Positions 41,082 to 51,153 are shown, counted from the first letter of the stretch. The stretch is 64,000 bases of DNA from CALZJC01 sp963781065 (GCA_963781065.1 CAWAET010000010.1:1-64000); one strand, 5' to 3'. Translations and numbers: made by a program. The notes: a model not told the origin generated them from the sequence alone.

Positions 41082-42296
41082 ATGGATACCAGATCGTGTT
41101 TCAGTGCCCTTCTCTCCGGCCTCGCGCTCGGCCTGGTCGCGGCGGGCGCGGCCCTACCGGCGGCCGCCCAGGATTCCGCCGCCGCCCAGGACACCGTAGC
41201 CGTCGTGGTCACCGATGCCTTCGCCTACGATCCCGACGTGCGGGTCGAGACGGCCTCCGGGTCCGCGGCCCAGATCGCCGCCGCGAACGCCACCGCCGCG
41301 CTCGAGGCCGCGAGCACGAACGGTGAGTACAAGACCATTCAGCTGGACGGGCTGCTGGCCGTGCGGGTGTCGAGCCTGGAGGCCCTCGCGGGCCCCGGTG
41401 CGGGCAACTGCTCCGCCCTGCGGCTGACCTTCGACCTCGCTGTCTTCCCGAATACGGTGCCGTTTCGCTGTACCGCCGATCTGGTGGTCTTCAATCTCGC
41501 CCTGATCGATCGGGAGGAAGAGCCCGCTTGGCAGAACCTGGTCGCCAAGCGCCGCGGCACCACCGCCTACACCCAGATTTCGCTCGTGCCCCCCGGCGGC
41601 GACGAGCCGCTGCCGAGCAGCGCGACCGATCGCAAGATCCGGCTCTTCAACCGGTGGTACGCCGCCCTGGCGGTCTTCGGCTTCGCCGTCGTCACCTGGG
41701 GCTTTGTGCGCCTCGCCCGGGAGTCCAACATGCTGCGGGACAGCGGCCAGAAGCGGCGCCAGGGCGATCCGCTGCGTCCCTACAGCCTGGCCCGCGTCCA
41801 ATCGGCGTGGTGGTTCTTCCTCGTCCTGTTCAGCTTCATCTTCATCTCGTTGATCAACGGCACCCTGACCGATATCCCCAATACCGTTCTCGGCCTTATG
41901 GGGATCGCCGGCGGCACCTTCCTCACTTCGGAGTTGGTGGACTCCTCGCGGCGGAAGCGGCCCGAGAGCCAAGGCAGGCCGGCGGCGGTGGCGTCGCGCG
42001 AGTTCACCGGCTTCTTCAACGACATCTTCTCCGACGCCGGTGGCGTCGCCTTCCACCGCTTCCAGATGTTCGTCTGGACCCTGGCGCTGGGCGGCATCTT
42101 CGTCATCCGGGTGCTGCGCAATCTCGACATGCCCGACTTCGACGAATCGGTCCTGTATCTGATGGGCATCAGCAGCGGCACCTACCTGGGAATGAAGATC
42201 CCGGAGACACCCAAGAGCGAGGGGCCTGCGCACCAGCCTCCGGTCGCGGACGGCGACGAGTTGCGGCCCATGCCCAACCAGCGCGAGTTCGACTGA
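41082..42296 (+). CDS. Membrane protein with two repeated TM modules (GIxxGT)
   Basis: 404 residues. Signal peptide 1-29, an exported domain (about 30-185), then a helix (WYAALAVFGFAVVTWGFVRLA). Two homologous helical-hairpin modules follow: SAWWFFLVLFSFIFISLI then VLGLMGIAGGTFLT, and FHRFQMFVWTLALGGIFVI then VLYLMGISSGTYLGMK. Both end in the GI-x-x-GT motif, implying an internal duplication. I recall this module in uncharacterised membrane proteins of many phyla; no function is known to me. The C-terminus is cytoplasmic and Pro/Asp-rich. No operon partners; it converges with nosL. Confidence 0.75.
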   Translation: MDTRSCFSALLSGLALGLVAAGAALPAAAQDSAAAQDTVAVVVTDAFAYDPDVRVETASGSAAQIAAANATAALEAASTNGEYKTIQLDGLLAVRVSSLEALAGPGAGNCSALRLTFDLAVFPNTVPFRCTADLVVFNLALIDREEEPAWQNLVAKRRGTTAYTQISLVPPGGDEPLPSSATDRKIRLFNRWYAALAVFGFAVVTWGFVRLARESNMLRDSGQKRRQGDPLRPYSLARVQSAWWFFLVLFSFIFISLINGTLTDIPNTVLGLMGIAGGTFLTSELVDSSRRKRPESQGRPAAVASREFTGFFNDIFSDAGGVAFHRFQMFVWTLALGGIFVIRVLRNLDMPDFDESVLYLMGISSGTYLGMKIPETPKSEGPAHQPPVADGDELRPMPNQREFD

Positions 42297-42341
42297 CGAT
42301 GTTCGGACCCGAACCGGCGCTTCCGCAGCGACCGGCCCGGG

Positions 42342-42758
42342 CTACGGCGCTACCGGCATCGGCCAACCGTCGAGCCAGCGCGACGGCTGAGTGCCGCCGA
42401 TAGCCCGCGTCGCGGTCGCCGCGGCCTCCTTCGAGCCGAAGGCGAGGATGCCCGAGGCCATGGGCGTGCCCCCCTCGGGGTCGACGACGAACCACGCCTC
42501 CTCGACCCGCCGCCACGCTTCGGTCTCGTCGTGGACCCATGCCGTTACCGGAGCGGGATCGTCCCGCGAGCCGAGAAGCTCCCGCAGACAGCCGGGGTCG
42601 TCGAATCGGAGCGCCCGCCCCGCGACCACCGCGCCGGCGGCGTGCCGCTGCTCGCTGATCACCATGCGGCAGTGGTCGCAGATGTCCTCGCCGTAGAGGA
42701 TTCGTGGCGGCCCCGAAGTCGCATCGCCGGCACAGCCGGCGAGCAGCAGCGCCGCCAC
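42342..42758 (-). CDS. nosL: NosL copper-chaperone lipoprotein
   Basis: 138 residues as read. The lipobox LLAGC is at the N-terminus, followed by the NosL signature DICDHCRMVISEQRHAAG with Cys-x-x-Cys-x-Met, a Cu(I) site, then RFDDPGCLRELL and the C-terminal AFGSKEAAATATRAIGG. NosL delivers copper to the CuZ centre of nitrous oxide reductase. The GTG at 42758 leaves almost no signal helix. If one extra base is removed, a GTG at 42783 overlapping the nosY stop would restore a normal start. Last gene of the nos cluster. Confidence 0.85.
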   Translation of the reverse strand: MAALLLAGCAGDATSGPPRILYGEDICDHCRMVISEQRHAAGAVVAGRALRFDDPGCLRELLGSRDDPAPVTAWVHDETEAWRRVEEAWFVVDPEGGTPMASGILAFGSKEAAATATRAIGGTQPSRWLDGWPMPVAP

Positions 42759-42779
42759 GACCCAGCCGGCCGGAGCCGC

Positions 42780-43620
42780 TCACAGCGCGCCGCGCCTCCG
42801 CAGCACCAGCAGGGCGCCGACGAGCGGCAACACCGTCCAGGCGAGCAGCAGGACGAGCAGCAGCGGCAGCAGCCCGTCGCCCACGGTGCGGGTGGCGTAG
42901 AGCCCGGCCGGTCCGAGGCTCTCGAGCCCGCCGCGCAGCAGCAGGACCGCGCTCAGCTTGAACTGCTGCAGCGGGTTGATGCACCGTCATCCACAGCAGA
43001 TACCGCGGCTCGAGCCGCAGCATGAGCGAGGTGGCCATCACTCCCAGGTCGCCCAGGAAGACGAAGCCGAACCAGGCGAACAGCGCCAGACCGGTCGCCA
43101 CCGAGGCCCGCTCGACCAGGGCCGAGATCAGCAGGCCGAGGCTGACCGAGGCGGCGGCCAGGAGCAGGGTCAGCGCCAGAAAGCCGGCGAACGAGCCGGC
43201 GCCCGAGGCGCCGCTGCGCCTGCCGATCGCCAGCGCGGCCAGCGCCGAAGCCCAGCAGCAGGGCGACAAAGGTCGAGGCGGTGAGGCCCAGGAACTTGCC
43301 CAGCAGGTACTCGCCGACCGAGATCGGCTGGGCCAGGGTGTAGAGCAGCTGGCCGCGCTCGCGCTCGCCGGCGATCGCCGCCGAGCCCAGGCGTCAGCCC
43401 CATGAGCGGCACCACCAGCAGGACCAGGTTGATCAGGCTGGCCGTGGTCCGGCCCAGTCCGGCAAAGCCGGCCCGCGCCGCCCCGGCCAGGCTGAGGTAG
43501 GACAGCGCCAGGGCGAGCAGCGGTGAAGGCCACCGCATAGAGCAGGAACCAGCGGTTGCGCCGCGCGTCGCGCATCTCCTTGGCGCACAGCACCGCCGTG
43601 GTTCGCAGGCTAGGCGCCAC
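42780..43620 (-). CDS. nosY: NosY-type ABC transporter permease, frame broken
   Basis: GTG start at 43620 (VAPSLRTTAVLCAKEMRDARRNRWFLLYAVAF), overlapping the nosF stop by 11 bp. Helices include AALALLALALSYLSLAG-like, AGFLALTLLLAAASVSLGLLISAL and VATGLALFAWFGFVFLGDLGVM, then the C-terminus AVGDGLLPLLLVLLLAWTVLPLVGALLVLRRRGAL (given by key segments). About five extra bases, near 43530, 43395, 43250 and 42990 among them, break the frame. NosY is the membrane subunit of the NosFY exporter that matures the CuZ site. Order F-Y-L is as in other nos clusters. Confidence 0.78.
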
Positions 43621-44557
43621 TACCGCTCCCCCGCCGGTCGACCAGGTCGACCTCGAAATCGAGCAGCTCGATGCCGGCGCTCGTCGAGCGCCCGGATCGG
43701 CGCCAGCTTGGCCTCGGCGCTCACCTCGACCACCAGGTGGTCGCCCAGCCGGCGCGGCGCGAGGCCCGCCGCGGCGAGGGTCGCGGCGGCCGCCTCGACC
43801 CGCCCGGGCCGGACGCGCAGCCACAGCTCCGCCCGCCGGCCGCCGTCCCACAGCACCTCGCGCCGGCGGTCCGTCGGCCACCAGGCGCCCGGCATCGAGG
43901 TACAGCACCCGGTCGGCCAGCGACAGCACCTCTTCCGGCCGGTGGGACGAGAACAGCAGGGTCAGGCCGGCCTGCTTGAGCCCGCCCAGCAAGGCGATGA
44001 AGTCGGCCCGGGCGCGGGCGTCGAGGTTGGCGGTGGGCTCGTCGAGCAGCAGGATCGGCGGCTCGGAGAGCAGCGCCAGCGCCAGCGCCAGGCGCTGCCG
44101 CTGGCCGCCGGACAGCTCGCCCACCCGCTTGCTCCTGCTGCAGCTCCAGACCGAGCCGCGCCAGGACCGCGGCGATCCGTCCGGCCGGCGCCCGCCGCAG
44201 CCGCGCGAACAGCTGCAGGGTCTCGCCCACCTCGAGGTCCCGCTGCAGGGCGATCTCTTGCGGCACGAAGCCGATCGCGGCGCGCGCCGCGCGGCCGTGG
44301 CGCCGGGGATCGACTCCGGCCACCCGCACTTCACCGTCGAACGGCACGACGCCCAGCAGCAGCCGCAGCAGCGTCGTCTTGCCGGCTCCGTTGGGACCCC
44401 ACACCGCCACCGACTCGCCGGGAACGACGTCGAAAGTGACCTCGTCCAGCGCCACCGTCTCGCCGAACGACTTGGACACGCCGACGGCCTGGAGGATCGG
44501 CGCCGGCCCGCCCTGGGCTTCCGCCGCCCGCCGCGCCGGCGCCGCGCCGTCTGCCAC
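43610..44557 (-). CDS. nosF: NosF-type ABC transporter ATP-binding protein, frame broken
   Basis: Walker A is GPNGAGKT, followed by LLGVVPFDGEVRVAGVD and IGFVPQEIALQRDLEVGETLQLFARL. The signature LSGGQRQRLALALALL, Walker B ILLLDEPTANLDA and the H-loop LFSSHRPEEVL are in a second frame. The C-terminus AKLAPIRALDE and, in the third frame, AGIELLDFEVDLVDRRGSGS end at TAG 43610. Breaks lie near 44125, 43890 and 43680. GTG 44557 with a GGTGGGAG site upstream is a possible start, but the nosD frame runs straight through without a stop. It energises NosFY in CuZ assembly. Confidence 0.8.
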
Positions 44558-46009
44558 GGCTCCCACCTTCCGCTCGGCCGCCGCCGGCGCGGCCACCAGC
44601 ACCGCCGCCAGCAGCAGCAGCGAGAGGCCCAGCCCGCGGAAGCCGAGCCCCGTGCCGGCGGCCAGCGGCGGGCAGCCGTCCGGCTCGGCCGGCGTCATCC
44701 GCGGCGTCGAGTCCACCACCTTGGGCCGCGGCCGGATCAGCGGCAGGGTGCGGGCCGCCACCTCGAGCGCCTCCTTGGCCGGGCTGTAGAGGAACAGCTT
44801 GAGCGCCGGCACGCCGGTCCGACAGGTCCTCGAACAGCAGGTCGGCCTGGAAGGGCACGTCGCCGACGCCGTCGCCGTCGCCGTCGTAGCCGGCGTAGGT
44901 GCTCCAGAAGTTGCCCCGCCAGAGGTTCGCCGCGGCGTCGGCGCCGCTGCCGGCGATCTCCACCTGCTGCTGGTTGTCGACGAAGCTGTTGCCGAGAAAG
45001 CTGCCGCGCCGCACGTTGGGCAGGATCGAGACGCCGACGTCGTTGCCGGCGAAGCAGGTTGCCCGACAGCTCGATGCGGCTCGCCGACTCGCGCGGGCTG
45101 TTGTCGAGAAAGGCGCCGATGCGGTTGCCGACGAACCGGTTGCCGGTGATCTCGGCGTCGTCCATGTCCTTGAGGCCGACGCCGAAGCCGCTCGGCCCGT
45201 GGTTGCCGCTGATCGTGTTGCGCCGCAGCCGCAGCCGCCGCGAGTACATCAGGAAGGCGCCGACCGAGTTGTCGAGCAGCAGGTTGCCCTCGATCGCGGC
45301 GTCGTCGCAGTACATGAAGTGCAGGCCGTAGCGGCCGCCCGCGACCGTGTTGCCCCGCACCGTCAGCCGTTCCGAGTACCACAGCACCACGTCGCGGCTG
45401 CCGCTGACGCGGTTGCCCTCGATGCGCACGTCGTCGCTGTACCAGACGCGTATCGCGTCGCCGCGGCGCGGCACGATCGAGCCGCTTGCTGGTGATCACG
45501 TTGTCGACGATCTCCGAGCGCGACGACTTGCGCAGATAGATGCCGAACAGGACGTCTTCGAAGCGGTTGCCGGCGATGCGGCCGTCAGGGCTCTCGTCGA
45601 GCGTCAGGCCGGAGTTCTCCTCGTCGAGCGAGCTGCCGCTGCCGCGGATGACGAAGCCCGAGATCGTCGTGCCGGGTGCGCGCACCGAGATGACCGTGCC
45701 GCGGCCCGGGCCCTCGATCACCGGCCAGCCGCGGCCGACCAGCGATACCGGCCGGTCGATGGTGAGGGGCCCGCGGTGGCGGCCGCCGTCGACGATCACC
45801 CGGTCGCCCGGCCCGGCAAGGCGCAGGACCTCCGCCAGCCGGGCCTCGTCGCCGCCCGCCACCCGCCACTCGCGGGCCCGGGCCGGCCCGGCGGCCGGGG
45901 CCCAGGCCAGCGCCACCAGCGTCAGCGCCGCCGCCGCGGCGAGCGTCGGACGACTCCGGCCCTCGCCGCCCGGCACCGCTTCGCCGGCATCATCGGGCGA
46001 CGGCGCCAC
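44558..46009 (-). CDS. nosD: NosD periplasmic right-handed beta-helix protein, frame broken, in frame with NosF
   Basis: GTG start at 46009, 3 bp after the upstream gene's stop, with a signal peptide ending GPARA. Parallel beta-helix repeats of the CASH/PbH1 type follow (GTTISGFVIRGSG; RIAGNRFEDVLFGIYLRKSSRSEIVDN; VRIEGNRVSGSRDVVLWYSERLTVRGNTVAGG; LRLRRNTISGNHGPSGFGVGLKDMDDAEITGNRF). The late region FWSTYAGYDGDGDGVGDVP is a NosD hallmark. A membrane helix (LGLSLLLLAAVLVAAPAA) ends it. Extra bases lie near 45480, 45060 and 44820. No stop codon exists between this helix and the NosF ATPase, so a NosD-NosF fusion is possible. It acts in CuZ biogenesis in the periplasm. Confidence 0.78.
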
Positions 46010-46012
46010 GGG

Positions 46013-46687
46013 CTATCCCTCCTGCCCGAGCCTGGCCCGGCGGGCATCGACCAGCGGCTTGTAGGCCCGGCGGTGGAAATACGAGCCCGGCGATCACCAG
46101 GCAGGAGGCGACGGTCGCCAGGATCAGCCCGATCGCCCGGCGTCGCCACGGTCGAGAACTGGCCGACAAAGCCCTGGCCCAGGACCGGCGGCACGAACGG
46201 CTTGATCGACGAGCTGAGCGGCGCCGTGGGATCGAGGTTGGTGCCGAAGTCGGCCAGCCAGAACTGCAGGTCGCCGAGGAAGATGAGCGGATAGAGCACC
46301 GCCGGCAGGCTGAGCAGCGCCGCCCAGCGGTTGTGGATGTAGATCGCGCCCGCCACCAGCAGCACCAGGGCACCGACCGCGATGAGGCTCAGCGAGCGCT
46401 CGAGCTGCGCCGCCTCGGCCAGCGGCCGCATGCCGATGTAGTGGTTGAGCCCGTCGATCTCGCCGCACGTCGCCCGTCGAGATGGTTGAGGTAGGCGTGG
46501 ACGAAGAGGCCCTGCGGGTACTGCGGCGCGTTGAGCCGCATCGTCCAGTAGGGCAGGAAGATCGAGACCAGCAGCAGCACCACCGCCAGCGCCGAGCAGC
46601 AGCGTCGGCAGCAGAAACTGGGCCCGGCCCCTCGGCAATCTGGCCGAGCGACACACGGGGTCCGATCAGATCTTCGATCTTGCTCAT
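46013..46687 (-). CDS. nos-cluster membrane protein, possibly NosB, frame broken
   Basis: ATG at 46687: MSKIEDLIGPRVSLGQIAEG, then a helix VVLLLVSIFLPYWTMRLNAPQYPQGLFVHAYL, GLNHYIGMRPLAEAAQLERS, three more helices (LIAVGALVLLVAGAIYIHNRW; LLSLPAVLYPLIFLGDLQFWL; ILATVASCLVIAGLVF) and an Arg-rich tail. About four extra bases, near 46595, 46465, 46140 and 46080, break it. Its place directly after nosZ and before nosD matches nosB of clade II nos operons (e.g. Wolinella), an uncharacterised membrane protein. Identity as NosB is by position and topology only. A role in electron or copper supply is speculation. Confidence 0.65.
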
Positions 46688-46768
46688 GGCAGACCTCCCG
46701 GCCGGGGATGAGAGAACATGGCCCATTCTCCCACCCCGGCGCGGTCGAGGGTTGCTTTTCCGGCCGGC

Positions 46769-48809
46769 CTAGGGCTCGACCAGGAAGTAGCCGACCATCT
46801 CCAGGTGCAGCGCCGAGCAGAACTCGGAGCAGTAGTAGGTGAAGACGCCGCCGGTGTCGGCGTCGAACTCGATGGTGGTCGCCTCGCCCGGCTCGAGGCT
46901 CAGGTTGATGTTGTAGGCCGGCAGCGCGAAGCCGTGGGTCGCGTCCTTGGCGCTCTCGACGTTGGTGATGTGCCAGATGACGTGGTCGCCCTTGCTTGAC
47001 TCTCGACCTGCTCCGGCGTGAAGTGGCTGCGCACGCCGGTCATCCAGATCTCGACCGTGTTGCCGTTGCGCTCGATCTTCTCCTCGCCCGGCATCACCGC
47101 GTGCGGGATCCTTGGCCTGGGTGAGCGGGTTCCAGCCGATCTCGGGATAGATCTCCCAGGCATTGAGCTTGTCGGCCTTGATCATCTGCACGTAGTGCGG
47201 CTCGCCGATGCCGATCGGCATGTCGTAGAGCAGCTTCATCGACTCGCCGGTGCCGGCGATGTCGATGCAGCTGGAAGTTCTGCGGGAGCAGCGGCCCGAC
47301 GGTCAGGAAGCGGTCGATCGACCACTTGTTGAGCGCCACCAGGTAGCCGCCGTCGGGGCTCACCGTGTCGCCCTCGGCGGCGACGATGTGGCCGACGTTG
47401 TAGTGCACCGGGATCTTCTCGATCAGCGTCCACTCGGGATCGCCGTGGCTGCCGGCGGACTTGCCGCCCAGGCTCCAGCGGGCCACCGCGGTGTCGAGGA
47501 AGAGGCTGGTGTAGGCGTAGCCCTTGTCGTCGAACTGGGTGTGCAGCGGGCCGAGGCCGAGCTCGATCTGCGCCTCGAGCGACGGCGTCGAAGTCGACGA
47601 TGGTGACGCCGTAGTCGTCCTGGCCCGAGAAGTTCCCGTCGGCGATCGCCTGCTGGATCTTCTCGAAGCTGAAGACGGTGACGTGCGGGTCGAGCTTGCC
47701 GGAGATCACCAGGTACTCGCCGTTGGGCGTCACGTCGACGCCGTGCGGGCTCTTCGGCTCGGGCACGAAGTAGAGCACGCCCTTGGCGGCCGACGACCTC
47801 GAGCGGCAGCACCCGCATGCCCTCGATCGTCGTCGGTCTCGCCCGCCGCGACCAGCTGCCTGCGCCTTCTCGAGGTCGATCACGTGCAGGTAGTCCATGT
47901 CGCGCTGCGAGGCGCCGGCCTCGAACGGCGGGTTGCCGTCCTCGATGCCGCCGGTGGCCATCTCGGTGTTGAACGAGTTGCAGAAGACCCAGCCCTCGCG
48001 AGACCAGCTTGCCGGCGTCGCACAGGTCCTGCCAGTAGGGCGGCAGCTCCATGGCGAACGAGGCGGCCGGGTCGATCCGGCCCGCCGCGCGGTCGAACTT
48101 CCAGAAGGTGACCATGCCGCGATACTGCTCGGCGTAGTCGTCGATCGAGGCGTAGTCGGTGCCCAGCGGCGCCGCGTACTGGCCGCCCTCGATCACCCAC
48201 TCGGTGTCCGGGGTGACGAAGGTGCCGCCGTGGTCGCTGGTCGCGATCGGGTTGTTGAGGATCTGCTTGGTCTCGAAGTCGCGCAGATCGATCACCGCCA
48301 CCCGCGCCTGCGCCTTGTCGTTGATGAACAGCCACTCGCCGTCGTAGTCGCCGCCGGTCTCGGACAGCGCCGGATGGTGGGTGTCGGCCCAGTTGATCGT
48401 CTTGCCGCTGCACGTTGCCCCCGGCCAGCACCGCCCGGGTCTCGTTCGAGTAGCCCCAGCCCTGCCAGGGCTCGGGGGTGAAGACGCCGATGACCTTGAG
48501 CAGCCGCATCGAGGGCACGCCGATCACGAAGACCTGGCCGGAGTGACCGCCCGAGGCGAACATCACGTAGTCGTCCATCTGGCCGGTGGGCACGAAGGTC
48601 TTCACCGCGGCGTAGACGTCGTCGGGCGTCAGCCCGCGCGCGGCGATCACCGCGTCGGTGTCTCCGGAGGCGACCTTGGACACCACCTCCGGGGCCGAGC
48701 CGCCGCAACCGGCGGCCCAGAGAAGCCCCGCGGCCAGGACCGCGCAGCCGATTCCGGCCCACACTCGTGCTGGGGCCCACTTTCCGGGTCGATGAGATCC
48801 GCCGTGCAT
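46769..48809 (-). CDS. nosZ: Nitrous oxide reductase NosZ, clade II (Sec-exported), frame broken
   Basis: The N-terminus is a Sec-type or lipoprotein-like signal (GIGCAVLAAGLLWAAGCGGS), without the twin-Arg motif of clade I. The propeller domain includes GQMDDYVMFASGGHSGQVFVIG, IGVFTPEPWQGWGYSNETR, TSDHGGTFVTPDTEW, SPHGVDVTPNGEYLVISGKLDPHVTVF and VSPDGGYLVALNKWSIDRF, with conserved His residues for the CuZ cluster. The C-terminal cupredoxin domain has HGFALPAYNINLSLEPG and the CuA motif CSEFCSALHLEM. It reduces N2O to N2 in the periplasm. About eight extra bases split the frame (near 48415, 47990, 47875, 47800, 47590, 47270, 47110, 47000). All motifs survive, so the gene is probably functional in the organism. 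Confidence 0.9.
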
Positions 48810-48884
48810 ACAGTTTCTCCTCTTCAGTTGACTTCAGGGTCGCCTGATTACCGGGCAAGACTACGAACCCGGTGGCGGTCTGTC

Positions 48885-48902
48885 CCCACCCCCGGGGGTG
48901 GG
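48885..48902. repeat. Perfect 18-bp palindrome between nosZ and the SGNH-like gene
   Basis: CCCACCCCCGGGGGTGGG, two 9-bp arms with no loop. It lies 17 bp past the SGNH-like gene stop and 76 bp upstream of the nosZ start. It could be a terminator core for the former or an operator for the latter; the sequence alone does not decide. Confidence 0.4.
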
Positions 48903-48919
48903 CCGGGTCTCACTCGGCC

Positions 48920-49847
48920 TCAAAACTGGAAGTAGATGAACGGCGCCGTGTCGCGCGCCATGAAGAGGAAGGTGACCGCGAGCAGCACCCCGGCCCCCAG
49001 ACCGAAAGCCCAGGGCCGCACGCTCTCCGCCCGAAGCACGGGGCGTAGCCTGGCCGCCGCGACGTGGGCAATCGCCAGCACGAGCAGGTCGAGGTCGTCC
49101 AGTAACGCGGCCCGCCGCTCGGGCCCCACGTTGGGATCGTCCTCCAGGGCGAGGAAGCCGGCGTTGTCCCGATGCAGCTGCTGGATCGCCCGGCAGTAGG
49201 GCCCGGGGCGGTCCCGCAGGAATCCAGTGGGCGGCTTCGCCGGTTCGCAGCGAAGACAGGAGCCAGTGCCGGGCGAAGGCCAGCAGCGCGCCGAGGTCGT
49301 CGCCGCCCTGCTCGGGCCGCGACGCCAGCCGGGCGGTCGTCCTTGCCGCGGCGAGACTGGCCCAGGCCAGCGGCAGCGCGCCGATCCGGTTCGACCACGC
49401 CGCCCGCCGAGTTTCGACCAGGGTCAGCCCGTCGTAGAGCGTCGGGTTGAAGGCCACCACCCGAGGCCGTCCTCCGCCCTCCCCCAGCCGCTGCAGCAGG
49501 AGCCTGAAATCGACGACGGTCATCGCCGGCAGTCCCAGGTTGTAGAAGGTGAGGTCGCACCCGCTCGCTCGCGCCAGCCGGTCGAGGCTGCCGGTGTCGA
49601 CGTTGCGGTAGATCACGCCGGTGCCGAGGAACAACACGTCGCCGGGATGCGGATTGGACCGCAGGAGCTCCACCCGGTGGCTCAGGTAGTCGATCCTCGG
49701 GTCGTGCAGGCGGTCGGCGGCGCGCTGGGAGGCCCCCAGGGCGCCGACCAGCGCCAGCGCCGCGGCGGCGGCGGCGATCCCCCAGGCTCCCCCGCCCATC
49801 CCGGGCCGCGGCTCCGGCAGCACCGGCATGGTCTCGTGGCGGCTCAT
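48920..49847 (-). CDS. Membrane-anchored SGNH/DltD-like protein with altered nucleophile motif, frame broken once
   Basis: ATG at 49847, overlapping the stop of the QEGLA gene. N-terminal helix (GAWGIAAAAAALALVGALG), then HPGDVLFLGTGVIYRNVDTGSLDRLA and LTFYNLGLPAMTVVDFRLLLQRL, which follow the order of GDSL-like acyl-esterase/acetyltransferase partners. The usual GSS nucleophile site is GTG here, so catalysis is doubtful. VVAFNPTLYDGLTLVETRRAAW is the next core strand. One extra base near 49215 breaks the frame. Beyond it are LDDLDLLVLAIAHVAAARL, a helix (WAFGLGAGVLLAVTFLFMA) and the C-terminus PFIYFQF. That tail is one I associate with MBOAT acyltransferases. Confidence 0.65.
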
Positions 49848-51118
49848 CCGCCGTCGCGTTCCAACCGCTCGTCCTCGAAGCGGACGATCCGATCCAGGTC
49901 CACCGGCTTGATCTCGAGCTCGGCCAGGAAGGCCGAGTAGGTCAGGTTGGCCGCCAGGCGGCGGATGTCCCGCGCCCACGGCACGACATAGACCGGCTGG
50001 TGCAGCACGCCCGACTCGAACAGCGGCGCCAGCCGGAGGGTGTCGGCCAGGGTCAGCCGGCCGGCCAGCAGGTGGCGGATCAGCTCCGGCCGGTTGTCGC
50101 GGATGGCGATGCGCAGGAAGGCGTGCACCTCGAGCACCCCGATCAGATAGACGGCGTCCTTGGTGAAGGCCACGCCGCCGCGCGCGTCGCCGCCGCGGAA
50201 GATCCGCTGCGCCGAGTTGAAGGCCTCGCTTTCACTCTGCCCCGCCGCCAGAAACGACTCGAAGACCTCGATGAAGTCGGCGCCGTCGAGGGCGCTCTTG
50301 ACGGCCACCACTCGCTGCGCGATCCGCCGCAGCCGGCCGACGTCCATCGCCGTGGTGATGATCTCCGAGAAGACGGCGATCCCCTCCTGGGTCTGGGTCG
50401 TGCGGGGCGCCCCCAGGCTGAGGCACTTCAGGCCCGGCTGCTTGCGCCCGTTGAGCGCCGTGGCGGTGTGGACGAAGGCCTCGTGCTGCAGCAGCTGTTC
50501 CAGGTCGAGCTGCGAGAACATCTCCCCCTGGCGCAGCCGCACCCGCTTGGCGCCGGCGATCGCCTTCGAGGCGAGAGCCGGATCGAGCCGCACCACGACC
50601 TCGTCCTCGAAGAAGAACGGATCGATCGCGGCGCGGATCGCGGCGGCGAGGTCGGCGGCGGCGATCGTCGCGTCGCGCGGCGGGATCCGCGAGGCGTTGA
50701 TCAGCTCGTCGGTCACCCGCAGAAAGAATTTCGCCGCGTCGACCGGGCTCCAGCCCTGCAGCTTCCACACCTCGTCGGGCCGTCCGTACAGGGCGATCGA
50801 GCGCGTCGTGAACTCGGGCGTGCCGACGGCGCCGAGCATCCGCCCGGCGGTGGCGTAGCTGCGCGCGGTAGCGGCGATGAAGGCCTGGCGCGGGTCGCCC
50901 GGGCTGCAGCGGCCGGCCAGCTCCTCCAGACGGGCAACCTCGGCCGTGTGGTCGCGCGGCCGCGTCGCCGGCCGGGGCAGCTCGCGCCGCCCTCGGCGCC
51001 AGGCCTTGAGAAACCGCCCCTCCAGCGCCGGGCGCCAGCCGATCGACGAGAGAACGCGGATGCCGCGCGCCGCCCGGACGACTTCCCGGTCGAGCTCGCG
51101 CACGCGGTCTTGCTTCAT
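49844..51118 (-). CDS. QEGLA-motif protein (DUF1704), MATCAP-like metallopeptidase family
   Basis: 424 residues, intact. A putative zinc site HEAFVH (212-217), i.e. HExxxH, is followed by TQEGIAVFSE (243-252), the QEGLA-type motif. In this family, which includes human MATCAP (KIAA0895L) tyrosine carboxypeptidases, HExxxH plus a downstream Glu bind the catalytic metal. Bacterial members were originally named flavohemoglobin expression-modulating QEGLA proteins; their substrate is unknown. It is a cytoplasmic protein without signal. The stop overlaps the start of the SGNH-like gene (ATGA), so the two are co-translated. Confidence 0.8.
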   Translation of the reverse strand: MKQDRVRELDREVVRAARGIRVLSSIGWRPALEGRFLKAWRRGRRELPRPATRPRDHTAEVARLEELAGRCSPGDPRQAFIAATARSYATAGRMLGAVGTPEFTTRSIALYGRPDEVWKLQGWSPVDAAKFFLRVTDELINASRIPPRDATIAAADLAAAIRAAIDPFFFEDEVVVRLDPALASKAIAGAKRVRLRQGEMFSQLDLEQLLQHEAFVHTATALNGRKQPGLKCLSLGAPRTTQTQEGIAVFSEIITTAMDVGRLRRIAQRVVAVKSALDGADFIEVFESFLAAGQSESEAFNSAQRIFRGGDARGGVAFTKDAVYLIGVLEVHAFLRIAIRDNRPELIRHLLAGRLTLADTLRLAPLFESGVLHQPVYVVPWARDIRRLAANLTYSAFLAELEIKPVDLDRIVRFEDERLERDGG

Positions 51119-51153
51119 CTCGACGCGTCCTCCTCGAAATCCCGGGCGATCTT

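Noticed and set aside
48885..48902. NosR- or FNR-type operator upstream of nosZ
   Set aside because: The G/C palindrome does not match an FNR/DNR box (TTGAT-N4-ATCAA).
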